Positions 25,187 to 33,914 of a stretch of DNA of 64,000 nucleotides are shown piece after piece (the first letter of the stretch is position 1; each line of letters opens with the position of its first letter). This stretch comes from Corallococcus sp. AS-1-6 (GTDB lineage Bacteria > Myxococcota > Myxococcia > Myxococcales > Myxococcaceae). The position numbers and the translations under genes were made by a program. Location: assembly GCF_020037015.1 (NCBI RefSeq), contig NZ_JAIQDE010000012.1:62001-126000 (forward strand). Direction: 5' to 3'. The notes under the pieces are model-generated. The model was not told where the DNA came from and made no database searches. It saw only the letters and a program-made list of their open reading frames with translations.

Positions 25187-26773
25187 GTGAAGACTCCGGC
25201 CGTCGACAACCTCCCGCCCCCGTCCGACACCGAAACGGCTCCGCCGCCCGACGTCTCCGTGGAGGACGTGCGCCGCGCCACGGCGCTGCTCGGCACGCTC
25301 GCCGAGCACCGCGCGCTGCTGCACCACCTGCCGCCGCAGGACCACCACGCGCTGATGGCCGCCGCGGGCCGGCTCATCCACCCGGACAAGGCCACGAAGT
25401 CCCGGATGGTCAACGCGCTCCGGAAGGAGAAGAAGGACGTGCTGCGCGCCAACGACCGCGCGGTGCGCTCCAGCACGGAGATCCGCGTGCTGCGCAAGGC
25501 GCCGGTGCTCTCCCTGCCCGCGCTGCCCGCGCCGCCCCCGGAGGCCGCGCCGGAGCGCCTGCTGGAGGTGCCGCGCAAGTGCTACGTGTGCAAGGTGGAG
25601 TTCCGCAAGGTCCACTTCTTCTACGACGCCATGTGCATCCCGTGCGGGGACCTGAACCACGCCCGGCGCACGCAGCGCGCGGACCTCCAGGGCCAGGTGG
25701 CGCTCATCACCGGCGCGCGGGTGAAGATTGGCTTCCAGGCGTCGCTGATGCTGCTGCGCTCGGGGGCGACCGTCATCGCCACCACGCGCTTCCCCCAGGA
25801 CGCGGTGCACCGCTACGCGCGCGAGCCGGACTTCGCGGACTGGGCCCACCGGCTCCAGGTGCACGGCCTGGACCTGCGTCACGCGCCCAGCGTGGAGCTG
25901 TTCGCTCGCCACATCGAACAGACGTACGAGCGGCTGGACATCCTCATCAACAACGCCGCCCAGACGGTGCGCCGGCCGCCGGGCTTCTACCAGCACCTGC
26001 TGGACGGCGAGCTGCGCGACCTGGAGTCCCTGGCCCCGGAGCTGCGCCCGCTGCTCGCGGGCCACGCGTCCTGCGTCGCCGCGCTCCGCCCCGCGCTGGG
26101 TTCGGGGGACCCGGGCAGCGCGTCCCTGCCCGTGGCGACCTGGCGCAGCAGCGACCCGGCGCTGGGCATCCACTCGTCCGCCGCGCTGTCGCTGCTCCCC
26201 TACGCCATGGAGCAGGAGGGCGACACGCGCGCCCTCTTCCCGGAGGGCCGGCTGGACGCGGACCTGCAGCAGGTGGACCTGCGGGCCACGAACTCCTGGC
26301 GCCTCAAGCTGTCGGAGGTGCGCACCGCGGAGATGCTGGAGGTGCACCTGGTGAACGCGGTGGCGCCCTTCATCCTGTGCGGGAAGCTGAAGCCGCTGAT
26401 GCTGAAGGACCGCTCGCGCCCGGGCCACATCGTCAACGTGTCCGCCATGGAGGGCAGCTTCAGCCGCTGGACGAAGACGGACCGGCACCCCCACACCAAC
26501 ATGGCCAAGGCCGCGCTGAACATGATGACGCTCACCTCCGCGCCGGACTACGCGCGCGACCGCATCTTCATGAACGCGGTGGACACCGGCTGGGTGACGG
26601 ACGAAGACCCCGCCCGCTTCGCCGAGCGCAAGACGCAGGAGCTGGACTTCCAGCCCCCGCTGGACATCGTGGACGGGGCCGCGCGCGTCGTGGACCCCGT
26701 CATCACCGCCGTGAACACCGGCGAGAACGTCTGGGGCAACTTCTTCAAGGACTACCGCCCCACGGACTGGTGA
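25187..26773 (+). CDS. Large SDR-like protein with N-terminal zinc-knuckle
   Basis: A 528-residue protein starting with GTG. Residues 1-125 are helical and Pro-rich without a known domain. Residues about 130-165 hold a four-Cys motif (CYVCKVEF then CIPCGDLNHAR), likely one zinc site. From about 170 the Rossmann fold of an SDR begins (VALITGARVKIGFQ, DILINNAAQTV, IVNVSAMEGSF). The normal YxxxK is replaced by NMAK in HTNMAKAALN, and a long insertion (about 265-380) splits the fold. Loss of the Tyr suggests altered or no oxidoreductase chemistry. The same order of zinc motif plus SDR is, to my knowledge, found in other bacteria and in some eukaryotes. Confidence 0.8.
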   Translation: MKTPAVDNLPPPSDTETAPPPDVSVEDVRRATALLGTLAEHRALLHHLPPQDHHALMAAAGRLIHPDKATKSRMVNALRKEKKDVLRANDRAVRSSTEIRVLRKAPVLSLPALPAPPPEAAPERLLEVPRKCYVCKVEFRKVHFFYDAMCIPCGDLNHARRTQRADLQGQVALITGARVKIGFQASLMLLRSGATVIATTRFPQDAVHRYAREPDFADWAHRLQVHGLDLRHAPSVELFARHIEQTYERLDILINNAAQTVRRPPGFYQHLLDGELRDLESLAPELRPLLAGHASCVAALRPALGSGDPGSASLPVATWRSSDPALGIHSSAALSLLPYAMEQEGDTRALFPEGRLDADLQQVDLRATNSWRLKLSEVRTAEMLEVHLVNAVAPFILCGKLKPLMLKDRSRPGHIVNVSAMEGSFSRWTKTDRHPHTNMAKAALNMMTLTSAPDYARDRIFMNAVDTGWVTDEDPARFAERKTQELDFQPPLDIVDGAARVVDPVITAVNTGENVWGNFFKDYRPTDW

Positions 26774-26902
26774 GCCCCCGGCCGCCAGCCAGGATTCCAG
26801 GCATTCCAGCTTAGGCGAATCTGTCTACCGGCGTGCGGGCGGGTTCGCAAGGCCCCGGATTCACTGCCAAAGGGCCGGGCCGGTGGTATCAAGCACGCCA
26901 CC

Positions 26903-29900
26903 ATGTCCGAAAAGCCTTCGCCCCTGTTCAACGCGGTCCCCGTGGAGATGGACTTCCCGGCCGAGGAGCGCCGCATCCTGGCCTTCTGGAAGGAGCGCGG
27001 CATCTTCGAGAAATCGCTCAAGGCGAACGAAGGCAAGACTCCCTTCGTCTTCTACGAAGGCCCGCCCACCGCGAACGGCCTGCCCCACAACGGCCACGTC
27101 CTCACGCGCGTCATCAAGGACCTGTTCCCCCGCTACCAGACCATGCGGGGCCACTACGTGCCGCGCAAGGCGGGCTGGGACACGCACGGCCTGCCGGTCG
27201 AGGTGGAGGTGGAGAAGGAGCTCCGCATCCACGGCAAGGCGGAGATCGAGAAGTACGGCGTGGAGCCCTTCACGGAGCGCTGCATCGAGTCCGTGTTCCG
27301 CTACACCTCCGAGTGGGAGCGGCTGACCCAGCGCATCGGCTTCTGGGTGGACCTCAACGAGGCCTACGTCACCTATCACCGCGGCTTCGTGCAGAGCGTG
27401 TGGTGGGCGCTCTCCGAGCTCTACAAGAAGGGCCTCCTGTACCAGGGCCACAAGGTGGTCTGGTGGTGGCCGCGCGGCGGCACCGCGCTGTCCGCCGCGG
27501 AGGTGGGCCTGGGCTACAAGACGGTGGACGACCCCAGCGTCTACGTGGCCTTCCCGCTGCGCGACGCTCCGGACACCGCGCTGCTCATCTGGACGACGAC
27601 GCCCTGGACGCTGCCGTCCAACATGTACGCCGCCGTCAACCCGTCCGTGGACTACGTCACGGTGGACGCGGGCGACCGCAAGCTCATCCTCGCCGCCGCG
27701 CTGCGCGAGGAGCTGGCCAAGAAGCTGAAGAAGGACCTGCCCGTGCTGTCCACGCAGAAGGGCAGCGACCTGGTCGGCAAGCGCTACACGCCGCCCTTCG
27801 ACACGTACTTCGCGAAGGAGGCGGACGCCACGCTGCCGCTGAAGGACGGCGGACAGGACACGGTGGGCTGGCGCGTGATTCCGGCGGACTTCGTCACGCT
27901 GGACAGCGGCACGGGCATCGTCCACACGGCGCCCGCCTTCGGCGAGGACGACTACAAGGCCTACCGCAAGGACGCCACGCGCTTCCAGGACCCGGACGCG
28001 CTGGTCATGCGCTGCGCGGTGAAGCCGGACGGCACCTTCTCCGAAGAGGTGCCGCTCGTCACCGGCCGCTTCGTGAAGGACGCGGACAAGGACCTGCAGC
28101 GCAACCTGAAGGAGCGCGGGCTGCTCATCCACACGGAGCAGTACCGCCACGAGTACCCCTTCTGCTGGCGCGCGGACGAAGACCCGCTCATCCAGTACGC
28201 CCGCCCCGCCTGGTACATCCGCACCACCTCCGTCATCGAGCAGGCCCAGGCCAACAACCAGCAGGTCAACTGGGTCCCGGAGAACATCAAGGACGGCCGC
28301 TTCGGCGACTTCCTGGCCAACAACGTGGACTGGGCCCTGTCGCGCGAGCGCTACTGGGGCACGCCGCTGCCCCTGTGGATCCACTCGGAGACGGGTGAGA
28401 CGGAGGCCGTGGCCTCCATCGCGGAGCTGCGCCAGAAGCCGGGCAACAACGTGGCCGCCGTGGAGGCGGAGCTGAAGGCGTTCCTCGCCGGCAAGCCCCA
28501 CGAGTCCAACGCCGAGCACCTGCTGGTCCACAAGCCGTGGATCGACAAGGTGACGTACGAGAAGCCCGGCGCCAGCGGCAAGTTCCAGCGCGTCCCGGAA
28601 GTGGTGGACGTGTGGTTCGACTCCGGCTGCATGCCCTTCGCGCAGTGGGGCTTCCCGCACGCGGAAGGCTCCCGGGAGATCTTCAACCGCGCGTTCCCGG
28701 CGGACTTCATCTCGGAGGCCATCGACCAGACGCGCGGCTGGTTCTACTCGCTGCTCATGGTCAGCACGCTCCTCTTCGACGAGGAGACGCAGAAGCGCGT
28801 GGGCCTGACGCCCAAGCGCGAGTGGCCCATGCCGTACAAGAGCTGCATCGTGCTGGGACACGTCTCCGACAAGGAGGGCAAGAAGGAGTCCAAGTCCAAG
28901 GGCAACTACACCCCGCCGGAGATCATCCTGGACGAGGTGCGCATGGACTTCGCGGTGCTCACCGCCACGGAGGCCGGCGTCCCCGCGGAGCCCGGCGTGG
29001 CGCTCATCGCGCGCGAGGACCTGGAGGGCCTGGACACGCAGGAGGGCGCGAAGGTGCTGCTGTTCCGCCCGGACCGGCCGGAGAAGCCCGTCACGGTGAC
29101 GCTGAAGGTCCACAAGAAGCTCAAGCGCCGCGTGGTGCTGCTGGCGCCGCCGGAGCTCCAGCAGTTGGACGTGAAGCCCTCCGCGCGCGGCGTGGACGTG
29201 ATGCCGGTGGAGGTGCCCCGGCTGGCGGCCACCGAGCGCGTGGTGCTCAAGGACCCCGCCACCAAGGCGCCGGGCGCGGACGCGTTCCGGTGGTTCTTCT
29301 ACGCGGCCAGCCCCACCTGGTCCAACACGCGCCACTCGCTGGCGAACGTGCGGCTGTTGCAGAAGGACTTCCAGGTCAAGCTGCGCAACGTCTACTCGTT
29401 CTTCACCATCTACGCGAACATCGACGGGTTCAACCCGGCGAAGGGCACCGCGGGCAGCACGGAGGCCCCGTGGCTGGCCATCCGCAAGAGCCAGGGCTGG
29501 CGCGAGGTGAAGGCCCGGCCGGTGCTGGACCGGTGGATCCTCTCCGAGGTGCAGCTCACCCTGCGCGACGTGGCCAAGGCGCTGGACACGTACCAGGTCT
29601 ACGACGCGGCCCAGCGGATGGTGGCGCTGGTGGACGCGCTGTCCAACTGGTACCTGCGCCGCAGCCGCGAGCGCTTCTGGGCGCCGGGCTTCGAGCAGGA
29701 CAAGCAGGACGCGTACTTCACGCTCTACGAAGCCCTGACGACCCTCACCGCCATGTCCGCCCCCTTCATCCCGTTCTTCGCGGACGAGATGTGGGGCAAC
29801 CTGGTGGGCAAGCCGTGGGGCGCGTCGCAGCCGGAGAGCGTGCACCTGGCGCGCTTCCCGGACGTGGACACGAGCCTCATCGACGAGGGGCTGGCCGCGG

Positions 29901-30646
29901 AGATGGGCGCCGTGCGCGAGCTGGTGTCGCTGGGCCTCAAGGTCCGCACGGACAACCGGCTCAAGGTGCGCCAGCCGCTGTCGCGCGCGGACGTCATCCT
30001 GTCGCGCCGTGAGCTGACGGAGCGCGTGGCGGTGTACCAGGCGCTCATCAGCGACGAGCTGAACGTGCACACCGTGAAGCTGGTGGAGCCGGGCAGCCCG
30101 GAGGCGGACGTGGTGCGCTACCGCGTGCGCCCCAACCTGCGCGCCATGGGCAGCCGGCTGGGCCCCAAGCTCGCGCCGGTGCGCAAGGCGTTCGACTCGG
30201 GCGACGGCCGCGCGCTGCACCAGGAGCTGCTCACCACGGGCAAGGTGGCCCTGAACGTGGGCGGCGAGGACATGGTCTTCCCGGCCGAGGAGCTGGAGAC
30301 GCTGGTGGAGGCGCAGCCGGGCTACGCCGCCGCGGGCGGGGCCGTGGGCGTGGTGGTGATGCACACGCAGCTCACGGAGGCCCTGGTGGACGAAGGCCTG
30401 GTGCGCGAGCTGCTGGCGCGCGTGCAGGGCTCCCGCAAGGACATGAACCTGGGCTACACCGACCGCATCCGCCTCTGGGTGGACGGCGATGAGCGCGTGA
30501 AGCGCGTGGTCGACGCGGCCCGCGAGGAGATCGCCCGCGAGACGCTCGCCTCCGAAATCCACGTGGGCCCCGAGGGGCTCACCGGCACGGAGGAGGAGGC
30601 CAGCCTCAACGGCCTCCCCGCGAAGCTGCGCGTCGAGCGCGCCTGA
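26903..30646 (+). CDS. ileS: Isoleucine--tRNA ligase
   Basis: A 1247-residue class I synthetase. HIGH is GLPHNGH (about 59-65) and KMSKS is KESKSKGN (about 660-667). The sequence is of the eukaryote-like IleRS branch (NYTPPEI context, long C-terminal anticodon and helical domain, no bacterial zinc finger), the branch associated with mupirocin insensitivity. Between PPEIILD and GADAFRWFFY about 110-120 extra residues are inserted, with VTLKVHKKLKRRVVLLAPPELQ in the middle. Editing domain motifs such as TTPWTLPSN are present. No T-box leader is seen. A TATCAA box at 26887-26892 puts a possible transcript start a few bases before the ATG. Confidence 0.97.
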   Translation: MSEKPSPLFNAVPVEMDFPAEERRILAFWKERGIFEKSLKANEGKTPFVFYEGPPTANGLPHNGHVLTRVIKDLFPRYQTMRGHYVPRKAGWDTHGLPVEVEVEKELRIHGKAEIEKYGVEPFTERCIESVFRYTSEWERLTQRIGFWVDLNEAYVTYHRGFVQSVWWALSELYKKGLLYQGHKVVWWWPRGGTALSAAEVGLGYKTVDDPSVYVAFPLRDAPDTALLIWTTTPWTLPSNMYAAVNPSVDYVTVDAGDRKLILAAALREELAKKLKKDLPVLSTQKGSDLVGKRYTPPFDTYFAKEADATLPLKDGGQDTVGWRVIPADFVTLDSGTGIVHTAPAFGEDDYKAYRKDATRFQDPDALVMRCAVKPDGTFSEEVPLVTGRFVKDADKDLQRNLKERGLLIHTEQYRHEYPFCWRADEDPLIQYARPAWYIRTTSVIEQAQANNQQVNWVPENIKDGRFGDFLANNVDWALSRERYWGTPLPLWIHSETGETEAVASIAELRQKPGNNVAAVEAELKAFLAGKPHESNAEHLLVHKPWIDKVTYEKPGASGKFQRVPEVVDVWFDSGCMPFAQWGFPHAEGSREIFNRAFPADFISEAIDQTRGWFYSLLMVSTLLFDEETQKRVGLTPKREWPMPYKSCIVLGHVSDKEGKKESKSKGNYTPPEIILDEVRMDFAVLTATEAGVPAEPGVALIAREDLEGLDTQEGAKVLLFRPDRPEKPVTVTLKVHKKLKRRVVLLAPPELQQLDVKPSARGVDVMPVEVPRLAATERVVLKDPATKAPGADAFRWFFYAASPTWSNTRHSLANVRLLQKDFQVKLRNVYSFFTIYANIDGFNPAKGTAGSTEAPWLAIRKSQGWREVKARPVLDRWILSEVQLTLRDVAKALDTYQVYDAAQRMVALVDALSNWYLRRSRERFWAPGFEQDKQDAYFTLYEALTTLTAMSAPFIPFFADEMWGNLVGKPWGASQPESVHLARFPDVDTSLIDEGLAAEMGAVRELVSLGLKVRTDNRLKVRQPLSRADVILSRRELTERVAVYQALISDELNVHTVKLVEPGSPEADVVRYRVRPNLRAMGSRLGPKLAPVRKAFDSGDGRALHQELLTTGKVALNVGGEDMVFPAEELETLVEAQPGYAAAGGAVGVVVMHTQLTEALVDEGLVRELLARVQGSRKDMNLGYTDRIRLWVDGDERVKRVVDAAREEIARETLASEIHVGPEGLTGTEEEASLNGLPAKLRVERA

Positions 30647-30703
30647 GCTCCGGACCTCCGGAGCGCAGGGAAGGACCGCTCCGGGGAGCCCCATCCCCGG
30701 AGC
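30647..30703 (+). terminator. Double hairpin terminator after ileS
   Basis: The first stem is the palindrome GCTCCGGA/TCCGGAGC (30647-30664), directly at the stop. The second is a perfect 10-bp stem GCTCCGGGGA (30678-30687) with TCCCCGGAGC (30694-30703), followed by CTTGGGT. One or both should end ileS transcription. Confidence 0.7.
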
Positions 30704-30794
30704 CTTGGGTGTCGCCCGTCAGCGCCACTTCGTGAACCACGTCAGGGCGCGGGCTTGAACATGACCCCACCGAGGACCGCCGGAAGGCCGCGCC

Positions 30795-30911
30795 TCAGTT
30801 CGCGGTGAACGTCGTGTCGTTGCGGTACAGCAGCGTCTGGGACCAGTCCGCCGTGTAGACGAGCGTGTCCACGCGGCAGGTGCCCGCGCTCAGCGACGTG
30901 GGGCGGGTCAT
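30795..30911 (-). pseudogene. Possible remnant of an exported-protein gene (38 codons)
   Basis: A short minus-strand frame from ATG at 30911 reads MTRPTSLSAGTCRVDTLVYT and ends LYRNDTTFTAN. It has a protein-like composition, unlike the neighbouring intergenic sequence, and looks like the C-terminal end of a larger secreted protein. No ribosome site or 5' part is found upstream. It could be a gene fragment or chance. The rest of 30704-30935 shows nothing else. Confidence 0.3.
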
Positions 30912-30935
30912 ACGTCCCGCCGCGCACTTTACAGC

Positions 30936-31937
30936 TTACGTGTCAGCAAGGACCAGGCGGGCTTCGCTGTCCGTGGGCGCCCGCCGATATGCGCCGGGCC
31001 CCACGCCCCAGTGGCGCTTGAAGGCCTTGCTGAAGGCGGGCCCGCTTTCGTAGCCGGCGCGCTCGGCGATGGTGTCCAGGCTGTCAGTGGATTCGCGCAG
31101 CCAGCGCGCGGCGCGGATCATCCGCCAGTGGGCCAGGTAGTGCAGCGGCGTCTCTCCCACCAGCGCGTGGAAGCGCGCGGCGAACCCGGAGCGGGACACC
31201 CCCACGGAACGGGCCAGCCGCTCCAACGTCCATGGGGCGCCGGGCTGCTCGTGCATCAACGCGAGCGCGTTCCCGATGGCCGGGTCCGCCAGCGCCTTCC
31301 ATCCCGCCTGCCCCGCGCCTCCGAGCGCCGTCTGGGCCCGCAGCGCATGGACGAGCAGCACGTCCGCCAGCCGGCCCAGCACCAGCGCGCTGCCGGGCCC
31401 CGGAAGGGCGGTCTCCGCGGTGATGAGCTGCACGCTCGCGGCGAGCGAGGGCGTCCCCTGCCCCTCCTGCGTGGACAGGCGGATGATGGAGGGGAAGGCC
31501 CTCAGCAGCGGATGCGACGGGTCCGCGCCGAACTGGAAGCAGCCGGTGATGAGCGTGGTGAGCGGCCCGGTGCCCCCCAGCCGCGCGGCGGGTGGGCGGA
31601 GCCGTTGCGCCGGGACGAAGTCGCTCGCGGCGGGGGTGCGGCGGCCGCCGTCATCCAGCACGTGCGCGGGCGCCCGGGGCAGCAGCACCACGTCTCCGGC
31701 GGACAGGAACACCGGCTTCGCCGCGCCCTCCACCTGGAGGCGCAGGCTCCCACGCGCCACCACGTAGAAGGAGGCGTTGGCCTTGCGGGGCAGGCGCACC
31801 GCCCAGGGCGCGCCCAGCTCGAAGCGGCCGAAGAGCAGCGTCTTGAACCGCAGCGTCTCCAGCACGTCGGAGACCACGTCGGTCTTCCCGTCCGGAGGCA
31901 TTGGACTTTGAGACAGTTCTTTTGGACGCGGTGACAT
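30936..31937 (-). CDS. AraC-family transcriptional regulator with cupin sensor domain
   Basis: A 333-residue protein. N-terminal cupin domain (about 30-220) with SFYVVARGSLRLQVEG and GDVVLLPRAPAHVL, then the AraC HTH pair (about 235-320): WTLERLARSVGVSRSGFAARF, PLHYLAHWRMIRAARWL and ERAGYESGPAFSKAFKRHWG. It faces the SnoaL/NmrA gene pair across 58 bp, so it most likely regulates those genes. The ligand is unknown. Confidence 0.92.
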   Translation of the reverse strand: MSPRPKELSQSPMPPDGKTDVVSDVLETLRFKTLLFGRFELGAPWAVRLPRKANASFYVVARGSLRLQVEGAAKPVFLSAGDVVLLPRAPAHVLDDGGRRTPAASDFVPAQRLRPPAARLGGTGPLTTLITGCFQFGADPSHPLLRAFPSIIRLSTQEGQGTPSLAASVQLITAETALPGPGSALVLGRLADVLLVHALRAQTALGGAGQAGWKALADPAIGNALALMHEQPGAPWTLERLARSVGVSRSGFAARFHALVGETPLHYLAHWRMIRAARWLRESTDSLDTIAERAGYESGPAFSKAFKRHWGVGPGAYRRAPTDSEARLVLADT

Positions 31938-31995
31938 GGAGCGTCCATAACGAGCGGCCTATTCCTGGTCCATCACCTCTTGCTGGAGGCCGCAC

Positions 31996-32427
31996 ATGGA
32001 CCACACTTCCCCTGACCTGTCCCGGCTGATGGACGCGCACCTCGCGCTCATCGCCACGGACGTCGAGCGCTGGCTGGCGCTCTTCGCGGACGACGCCGTC
32101 GTCGAGTTCCCCTACGCCCCCTCGCTCGGCAGGCCGTCGCGGCTGGAGGGCATCGAGGCCATCCGCGCCTACTTCGCGCCCATCACGAAGCACTTCCAGG
32201 GGCTCACCTTCACGGACGTCCGGCGCTACCCGGGCGTGGATTCAACGACGGGTTGGCTGGAGGTGCACGGCACGGCCACGTTGCAGCCCGGGAACGTCCC
32301 CTACGAGCAGGACTACGTGATGCGGGTGCAGGTGCGGGACGGCCGCATCGTGCACTACCGCGAGTACTGGAACCCGCTGGCCGCGCCCCGCGGCACCTTC
32401 GAGTCCTTCACCCGGCAGCAGGCATGA
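31996..32427 (+). CDS. SnoaL-like (NTF2-fold) protein
   Basis: A 143-residue protein. It has the SnoaL-like build: an N-terminal helix (LSRLMDAHLALIATDVERWL), LFADDAVVEFPYAP, GIEAIRAYFAP and a last strand YEQDYVMRVQVRDGRIVHYREYWNP. Members include ketosteroid-isomerase-like and limonene-epoxide-hydrolase-like enzymes. The ATGA overlap with the next gene shows translational coupling, so the two proteins probably act in the same small pathway. Confidence 0.85.
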   Translation: MDHTSPDLSRLMDAHLALIATDVERWLALFADDAVVEFPYAPSLGRPSRLEGIEAIRAYFAPITKHFQGLTFTDVRRYPGVDSTTGWLEVHGTATLQPGNVPYEQDYVMRVQVRDGRIVHYREYWNPLAAPRGTFESFTRQQA

Positions 32428-33269
32428 CGCGCATCCTCGTCATTGGAGCCGCTGGCAACACGGGCCGCCCCATCGCGCAAGGGCTCATGGCGGAGGGCTT
32501 CACGGTGCGCACCGCCACGCGCGATGCGCGACCGCCCACCGCCGCCGGGCACGTGCGCTTCGACTGGGCGGATCCGTCCACGCACGAGGCCGCGTTCGAA
32601 GGCGTGGACCGGCTGTATGCCCTGGCGCCCGCGCTGGTGGAGGACCCGTCCATCCTGATGACCTCCGTCCTGAAGCGCGCGCTGGCTGGCGGCGTGCGGC
32701 GGGTCGTCCTGCTCTCCTCGTCCGTCGTTCCAGAGCAGGGCCCGGGGCTGGGGCAGGTGCACCACTTCCTGCGCACGCACGCGCCAGAGTGGGCCGTGCT
32801 CCAACCGTCGTGGTTCATGCAGAACTTCATCAGCCCCGGCCACCACCACGCGGCCAGCCTCCAGCGCGACGGCGCGCTGGTGACGGCCACCGGCCAGGGA
32901 CGGGTGGGCTTCGTGGACGCGGCGGACATCGCGGCGGTGGGCATCCGGGCGCTGGCGGATGCGAAGCCGCACGACACCGCGCACGTCATCACCGGGCCCC
33001 AGGCGCTGAGCTACGACGACCTCGCGGCCATCCTGTCCCGGGTGGCGGGCCGCTCCATCCGGCACGTGCACGCGACGCCCGCCGAGGCCCAACGGCACCT
33101 CCAGGACTCCGGCATGCCGGAAGTCTACGCGCGCTTCCTCACGCAGCTCGACATGCTCATCCGCGACGGCGCGGAGGACCGCGTCACGGACACCGTGCTC
33201 CGGGTCACCGGACGGCCGCCTCGGGACTTCGAGTCCTTCATCCGGGCCCACCCGGACGTCTGGCGTTGA
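32424..33269 (+). CDS. NmrA/ergot-alkaloid-type NAD(P)-binding protein
   Basis: A 281-residue atypical SDR. It starts with the nucleotide-binding loop MTRILVIGAAGNTGRPIAQGL, followed by VRFDWADPST, RVVLLSSSVVPEQG and WAVLQPSWFMQNFI, typical of NmrA-like reductases and redox sensors. No YxxxK is visible. It overlaps the SnoaL-like gene and lies opposite an AraC regulator. It is likely a soluble reductase or a redox-sensing regulator. Confidence 0.85.
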   Translation: MTRILVIGAAGNTGRPIAQGLMAEGFTVRTATRDARPPTAAGHVRFDWADPSTHEAAFEGVDRLYALAPALVEDPSILMTSVLKRALAGGVRRVVLLSSSVVPEQGPGLGQVHHFLRTHAPEWAVLQPSWFMQNFISPGHHHAASLQRDGALVTATGQGRVGFVDAADIAAVGIRALADAKPHDTAHVITGPQALSYDDLAAILSRVAGRSIRHVHATPAEAQRHLQDSGMPEVYARFLTQLDMLIRDGAEDRVTDTVLRVTGRPPRDFESFIRAHPDVWR

Positions 33270-33328
33270 GTCCGCGCCCTCAAGGGAGACGCGCCACCGC
33301 CCGGGCGACGGGCGGCGGCGCGGACGGC

Positions 33329-33682
33329 TCAGGTGCAGGTCTTCGGATAGCTGGAGTTCGGCAGGCAGACCTTCACCTGCCCACCGTTGCAGCCGCACCA
33401 GTTGGACGTGCACTGCGAATCGCTGGTGCACGCCGTCCAGTTGGCACACTGCTTCGGATACGTCGAGTTCGGCAGACACACGCGGGTCGTGCCCCCGTTG
33501 CAGCCACAGCGATTGGAGGCGCAGTCCGAGTCTCCGCTGCACGACGCCCAGTTGGGCTGCAACTGCGACTCGATGCTGCCCACCTCCACGTCAGACGTCG
33601 TCTCCTCCGGCGCCATGTCCATGCCGCCGCACGCCAGCAACGGCAACACCAACAAGACCAGGAACAGGCTTTGACGCTTCAT
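33329..33682 (-). CDS. Small Cys-rich repeat lipoprotein
   Basis: A 117-residue protein. Lipoprotein signal MKRQSLFLVLLVLPLLACGG; the mature part is two copies of a ~36-residue unit with the pattern C-x4-DSxC-xSNxCGCNGG-x3-VCLPNSxYPKxC. Twelve or more Cys should pair into disulfide knots. The unit resembles the Cys-rich pieces in the lipoproteins at 12479 and 48172. It is probably surface-exposed. No function is known. Confidence 0.8.
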   Translation of the reverse strand: MKRQSLFLVLLVLPLLACGGMDMAPEETTSDVEVGSIESQLQPNWASCSGDSDCASNRCGCNGGTTRVCLPNSTYPKQCANWTACTSDSQCTSNWCGCNGGQVKVCLPNSSYPKTCT

Positions 33683-33914
33683 CACATCGCCTCCATGCAG
33701 GGGTGATGTCCCAGCTCGCCTGGGATTGCGATTGCCGGGACGCCCAATCCCTACCAACAGCAAAAATACGAGTCAAAGCCGCTTAATCCGATTTAATTGC
33801 GGCTAACGGTCATCTGGGGACGTCCCGGTGACGCATGGGGACTGCCGTGCACTCCGGGCGGGCGGGCCCACCAGGGCATTGCCCCGGGCAGGGCATTGCG
33901 CCTATGGGAGGGGC
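33683..33914. promoter_or_regulatory. Divergent intergenic region with inverted repeat
   Basis: It lies between the Cys-rich lipoprotein (-) and mutA (+). An inverted repeat AGCCGC (33777-33782) and GCGGCT (33799-33804) encloses an AT-rich centre with TTAA at both sides (TTAATCCG, ATTTAATT). It may be an operator or part of a promoter for either gene. The mutA start has GGGAGGGG upstream. Confidence 0.4.

Noticed and set aside
26861..30694. 1277-codon minus-strand frame opposite ileS
   Set aside because: Antisense shadow rich in Arg/His/Val/Leu, a by-product of GC-rich third positions in ileS.
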